A DNA stretch of 25,712 nt from Ruminococcaceae bacterium UBA7101 (GTDB lineage Bacteria; Bacillota; Clostridia; Oscillospirales; Acutalibacteraceae), in contig DKYL01000058.1 in assembly GCA_002493325.1 (NCBI GenBank), forward strand, positions 1 to 25,712, in the 5' to 3' direction. The translations under genes were made by a program, and so were the position numbers. A model generated the notes under the pieces. The model was not told the DNA's origin. It saw only the letters and a program-made list of their open reading frames with translations, and did no database searches. Positions 23,499-25,712 of this stretch are shown here, in pieces; positions within the stretch are counted from its first letter, which is position 1, and every line of letters begins with the position of its first letter.

Positions 23499-25118
23499 CT
23501 ATTCAATAAACGCTTTGTACAATTCAGCACAAAGAGCATCTTTATCTATAGGGTTATCCCCTTCCTTGTAATAAAGATAGAAAAACTCTTTCATATCTAG
23601 CTCACTACTTTCCAATAGTGTTACAACATCTTTAAACGGATATGTATTTGAATTTGCTTTTTGAGGAAATGTAATAGGAATGTTTAATAAGTCTTTTTTG
23701 TTAAACCCACTATAAAACTGACTTGCTTCTAACAAAACAAAATCACAGTCAATTCCATTGTTACTTGCATAGTTTTTTAGTGCTCTAATAACTTTTAGAA
23801 TTTTCTCTTTTATTTCCTTTTGAGCTTTTTTTGTTGTATCATCAATTTCTTTTGATTCGTCTACACTCCTTAAATCATTTTCCAGTTTTTCAATAATACT
23901 TTCGTTTATTATCCAACTTTCAGAATTCTTGCGCATGTATTTTTCGGTTTCTGATAAAGCGGATGAAAGGTTTTCAAATATCTTACCACTTTTTCCAAAA
24001 CGAAGTGTCATATATGCCTTATATTCCGCTTCTGATTTCCAAAGAGGATGACGTCTTTTATTTCTTGAGAAATATTCAGTACATAATGCATCATCTTTTT
24101 GCATTTTTAATAAGTGGACAATATCATCATCACATAACAAAGATATTTCTGTTCCGTCACTCAATTTATGCCCTTTAAAACTTAAAGATTCTTGTGAAAA
24201 CAAATTATCTTTATCATTGGAATACTTTCTTTCCAATTTATCTATAACATGTTGAATAATATACATGTCATACAAAACTATCGGATGAGTTTGAATCCAT
24301 TTTCTTTCTGAGTCATGAGCATAAACTACATTCTCTATTACACTTATTGCATTTTTTTTGAAACCTAAATTTGCTTTTTTGTCATTTATCGTTATTGTTA
24401 GTGAAGTTAATAGTCTTTCATAATCAATATTTACTGTTTCAAATCCAGTAAAATATGCATCTCTAATTAAATAATCTAATCTGTCAACATCAATTACTTT
24501 TGAGTTCAGCATTGATATAATACAGTTTAGTATTGAACTACATAAGTCATTCTCTTGATATTTATATCCGGTAATACAGCGAGCAAATAGTTCTTTCGAA
24601 AATTCATCTGTAAAATAAAACTGATAATTTTCGAGTGCAACAATAGCACTCATTATTTCATGAGGTGCTGCAGACATACTGTCTTTTGGAATATCATTGA
24701 TAAAAGTTTCTGATCCAACAGAAGATAACAATTTATTATGTAAATTAGAATATCGTCCCTGCTTATCTAAATAGTATTTTTCTCCAGTATGAGAAAACGG
24801 TGCGTGCCCAACATCATGTAACAAGCAGGCTAGTAAAAAAATTTCTTTTGTTTTATCCCAATTAAGCAAGTTTTTTGTAAGTTCATTATCCTTTAAATAA
24901 TTAAAAACACTTTCGCAGGCGATAGTTCCTAAATGATATACTCCAATTGAATGGATAAATCGATTATGAACAGATGCAGAATAAAGAGGAGAGTAGCTAG
25001 TTTGAACTATTCTCCTCAATCTTTGAAATTCCGCTGTATCAATGATGTTTTTCACATATTCAGTTGGTAATTGAACATATCCATAAATCGGATCTTTAAA
25101 CTGCTTAAATGGAATCAT
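23499..25118 (-). CDS. HD-domain phosphohydrolase (COG1078, dNTPase-like)
   Basis: The family hydrolyses phosphoesters; characterised relatives and SAMHD1 cleave dNTPs. The 539-aa product starts with the family pattern DPIYGYVQLP and FQRLRRIVQT. The HD metal ligands are His56 (RFIHS), His101-Asp102 (LLHDVGHAPFSH) and Asp212 (VDRLDYLIRD), all intact. The C-terminal 250 residues are Lys/Glu-rich with helical stretches and no motif I recognise. The start overlaps the stop of the 121-aa gene by one base, with AGGAG at 25126-25130, so the pair is translationally coupled. Base composition is more A+T-rich and codon use differs from genes left of 23300, which suggests transfer. The substrate is unknown; a role in nucleotide depletion against phage is possible but inferred. 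Confidence 0.88.
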   Translation of the reverse strand: MIPFKQFKDPIYGYVQLPTEYVKNIIDTAEFQRLRRIVQTSYSPLYSASVHNRFIHSIGVYHLGTIACESVFNYLKDNELTKNLLNWDKTKEIFLLACLLHDVGHAPFSHTGEKYYLDKQGRYSNLHNKLLSSVGSETFINDIPKDSMSAAPHEIMSAIVALENYQFYFTDEFSKELFARCITGYKYQENDLCSSILNCIISMLNSKVIDVDRLDYLIRDAYFTGFETVNIDYERLLTSLTITINDKKANLGFKKNAISVIENVVYAHDSERKWIQTHPIVLYDMYIIQHVIDKLERKYSNDKDNLFSQESLSFKGHKLSDGTEISLLCDDDIVHLLKMQKDDALCTEYFSRNKRRHPLWKSEAEYKAYMTLRFGKSGKIFENLSSALSETEKYMRKNSESWIINESIIEKLENDLRSVDESKEIDDTTKKAQKEIKEKILKVIRALKNYASNNGIDCDFVLLEASQFYSGFNKKDLLNIPITFPQKANSNTYPFKDVVTLLESSELDMKEFFYLYYKEGDNPIDKDALCAELYKAFIE

Positions 25119-25483
25119 TATTTTACTCCTAATTTTGATACGGTTTGCTTACTTACAAACGCAAGAAGTACATCCCATGCCAAGTATCCCCTAAACTTTA
25201 TAATTAAGTCCTCAATTGATACTTTGGGTTTAAGCACAATTCCAAGTTGATTATTTAGAGTAGTTTCTTCAAAAATATCCGAATAATTTCTAAACATTGC
25301 ATTAGTACTTTCCCTTGAAAGGATTAAAATTGCTTTTTCACCTTGGGCGTTTAAAAAGTTTACTACTTCGGAACCATAATTTTCTAATTCTTCATAAGAA
25401 ACAAATCTTTTTGATTTATCCTTTGACATAACTTCAATTAGTGCATTTGCAGCCAAATCCTCAATTCCTATATAAACGCACAT
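25118..25483 (-). CDS. Unknown 121-aa protein coupled to the HD phosphohydrolase
   Basis: I do not recognise this protein. It is small, soluble-looking and mixed alpha/beta, with a hydrophobic strand (KAILILSRES, mid-protein) and an amphipathic C-terminus, and no Cys cluster or nucleotide-binding motif. Two in-frame ATGs exist. The one at 25489 directly abuts AAGGAAG, while the one at 25483 has 6-nt spacing, so I prefer 25483. It is the first gene of a two-gene operon with a near-consensus extended -10 at 25513-25521. Being cotranslated with the HD protein it could be a regulator, sensor or immunity partner. That is inference from context only. Confidence 0.75.
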   Translation of the reverse strand: MCVYIGIEDLAANALIEVMSKDKSKRFVSYEELENYGSEVVNFLNAQGEKAILILSRESTNAMFRNYSDIFEETTLNNQLGIVLKPKVSIEDLIIKFRGYLAWDVLLAFVSKQTVSKLGVK

Positions 25484-25512
25484 ATCCATCTTCCTTTCAA
25501 GTTAGTTCATTT

Positions 25513-25521
25513 ATTATAACA
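25513..25521 (-). promoter_or_regulatory. Extended -10 of the HD operon promoter
   Basis: On the minus strand TG-T-TATAAT occupies 25521-25513, about 15-20 nt before the ribosome site of the 121-aa gene, so the leader is very short. The -35 region at 17 bp (25536-25541, TAGATT) is poor, as is common with extended -10 promoters. A TTGTCA at 25557-25552 is an alternative -35 for a weaker -10 (TTAAAT, 25533-25528). Confidence 0.55.
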
Positions 25522-25712
25522 CATATAATTTAAAAAATCTATAGAAAACATTGACAATTACAAAAAACACAAAAATGCATTAATCACAAATGGTTTTTAC
25601 AATTGTTTTTGGTACTTAAATTTGGTAGTTTAAACTAAATATATAATAGTCTATTTTACTACTAATCATTTGAAAATAGAAATATAATATCAACAAATGT
25701 TATATTAATTTA
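25522..25712. other. A+T-rich intergenic end of the window
   Basis: This 191-bp stretch has no open frame I would support. It contains a direct repeat, TTTGGTACTT (25608-25617) and TTTGGTAGTT (25621-25630), in a 13-bp phase, and a TATAAT on the plus strand at 25642-25647 without a clear -35. It may hold a promoter for a gene beyond the window, or operator sites for the minus-strand operon. Confidence 0.35.

Overview
The window looks like a low-GC Gram-positive chromosome from the class Clostridia, most likely a Ruminococcus-like member of the Oscillospirales. This rests on the gene content (an FHA-RodA/FtsW-PBP cluster, a DUF4830 protein, a CdaR-type regulator, coiled-coil M23 hydrolases with Thr-rich linkers), on strong Shine-Dalgarno sites with frequent GTG/TTG starts, and on overlapping stop/start junctions. 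The species cannot be named from sequence alone.

Layout. (1) 70-6015: a tight plus-strand operon with a double-FHA membrane protein, a SEDS glycosyltransferase, a class B penicillin-binding protein, HflX, a DUF4830 protein and an RsuA-type pseudouridine synthase. (2) 6091-7404: a long imperfect palindrome overlapping a good promoter, a CdaR/PucR-type regulator and a strong terminator. (3) 7409-11175: a VanR/VanS-like two-component system, an unknown membrane-anchored protein, and a VanY-type M15 carboxypeptidase. The promoters of the regulator gene and of the carboxypeptidase share 11-bp-phased repeats, including an identical 11-mer, so they probably bind the same response regulator. (4) 11213-20360: ftsE and ftsX, then three consecutive coiled-coil M23 peptidoglycan hydrolases, queH, rarA, nth and a shikimate-kinase-like gene, mostly overlapping or closely spaced. 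(5) 20357-23307: guaB with its own extended -10 promoter, a divergent membrane-anchored GDPD-family protein, a small Xre regulator and a bidirectional terminator. (6) 23323-25712: a visibly more A+T-rich segment. It opens with a short sequence matching the 3' end of guaA (reverse strand), followed by small repeats. A two-gene minus-strand operon follows, encoding an unknown 121-aa protein and a COG1078-type HD phosphohydrolase. I interpret this as the edge of an integrated element.

The left 17 kb is largely about cell-wall synthesis and remodelling: a polymerase/transpeptidase pair, a cell-wall carboxypeptidase under a dedicated two-component system, and an FtsEX system with three hydrolases. 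The most interesting candidates for new biology are the HD plus small-protein pair in the putative island, the shared 11-bp-phased operator with the unknown protein of the two-component locus, and the triplicated FtsEX-linked hydrolases.
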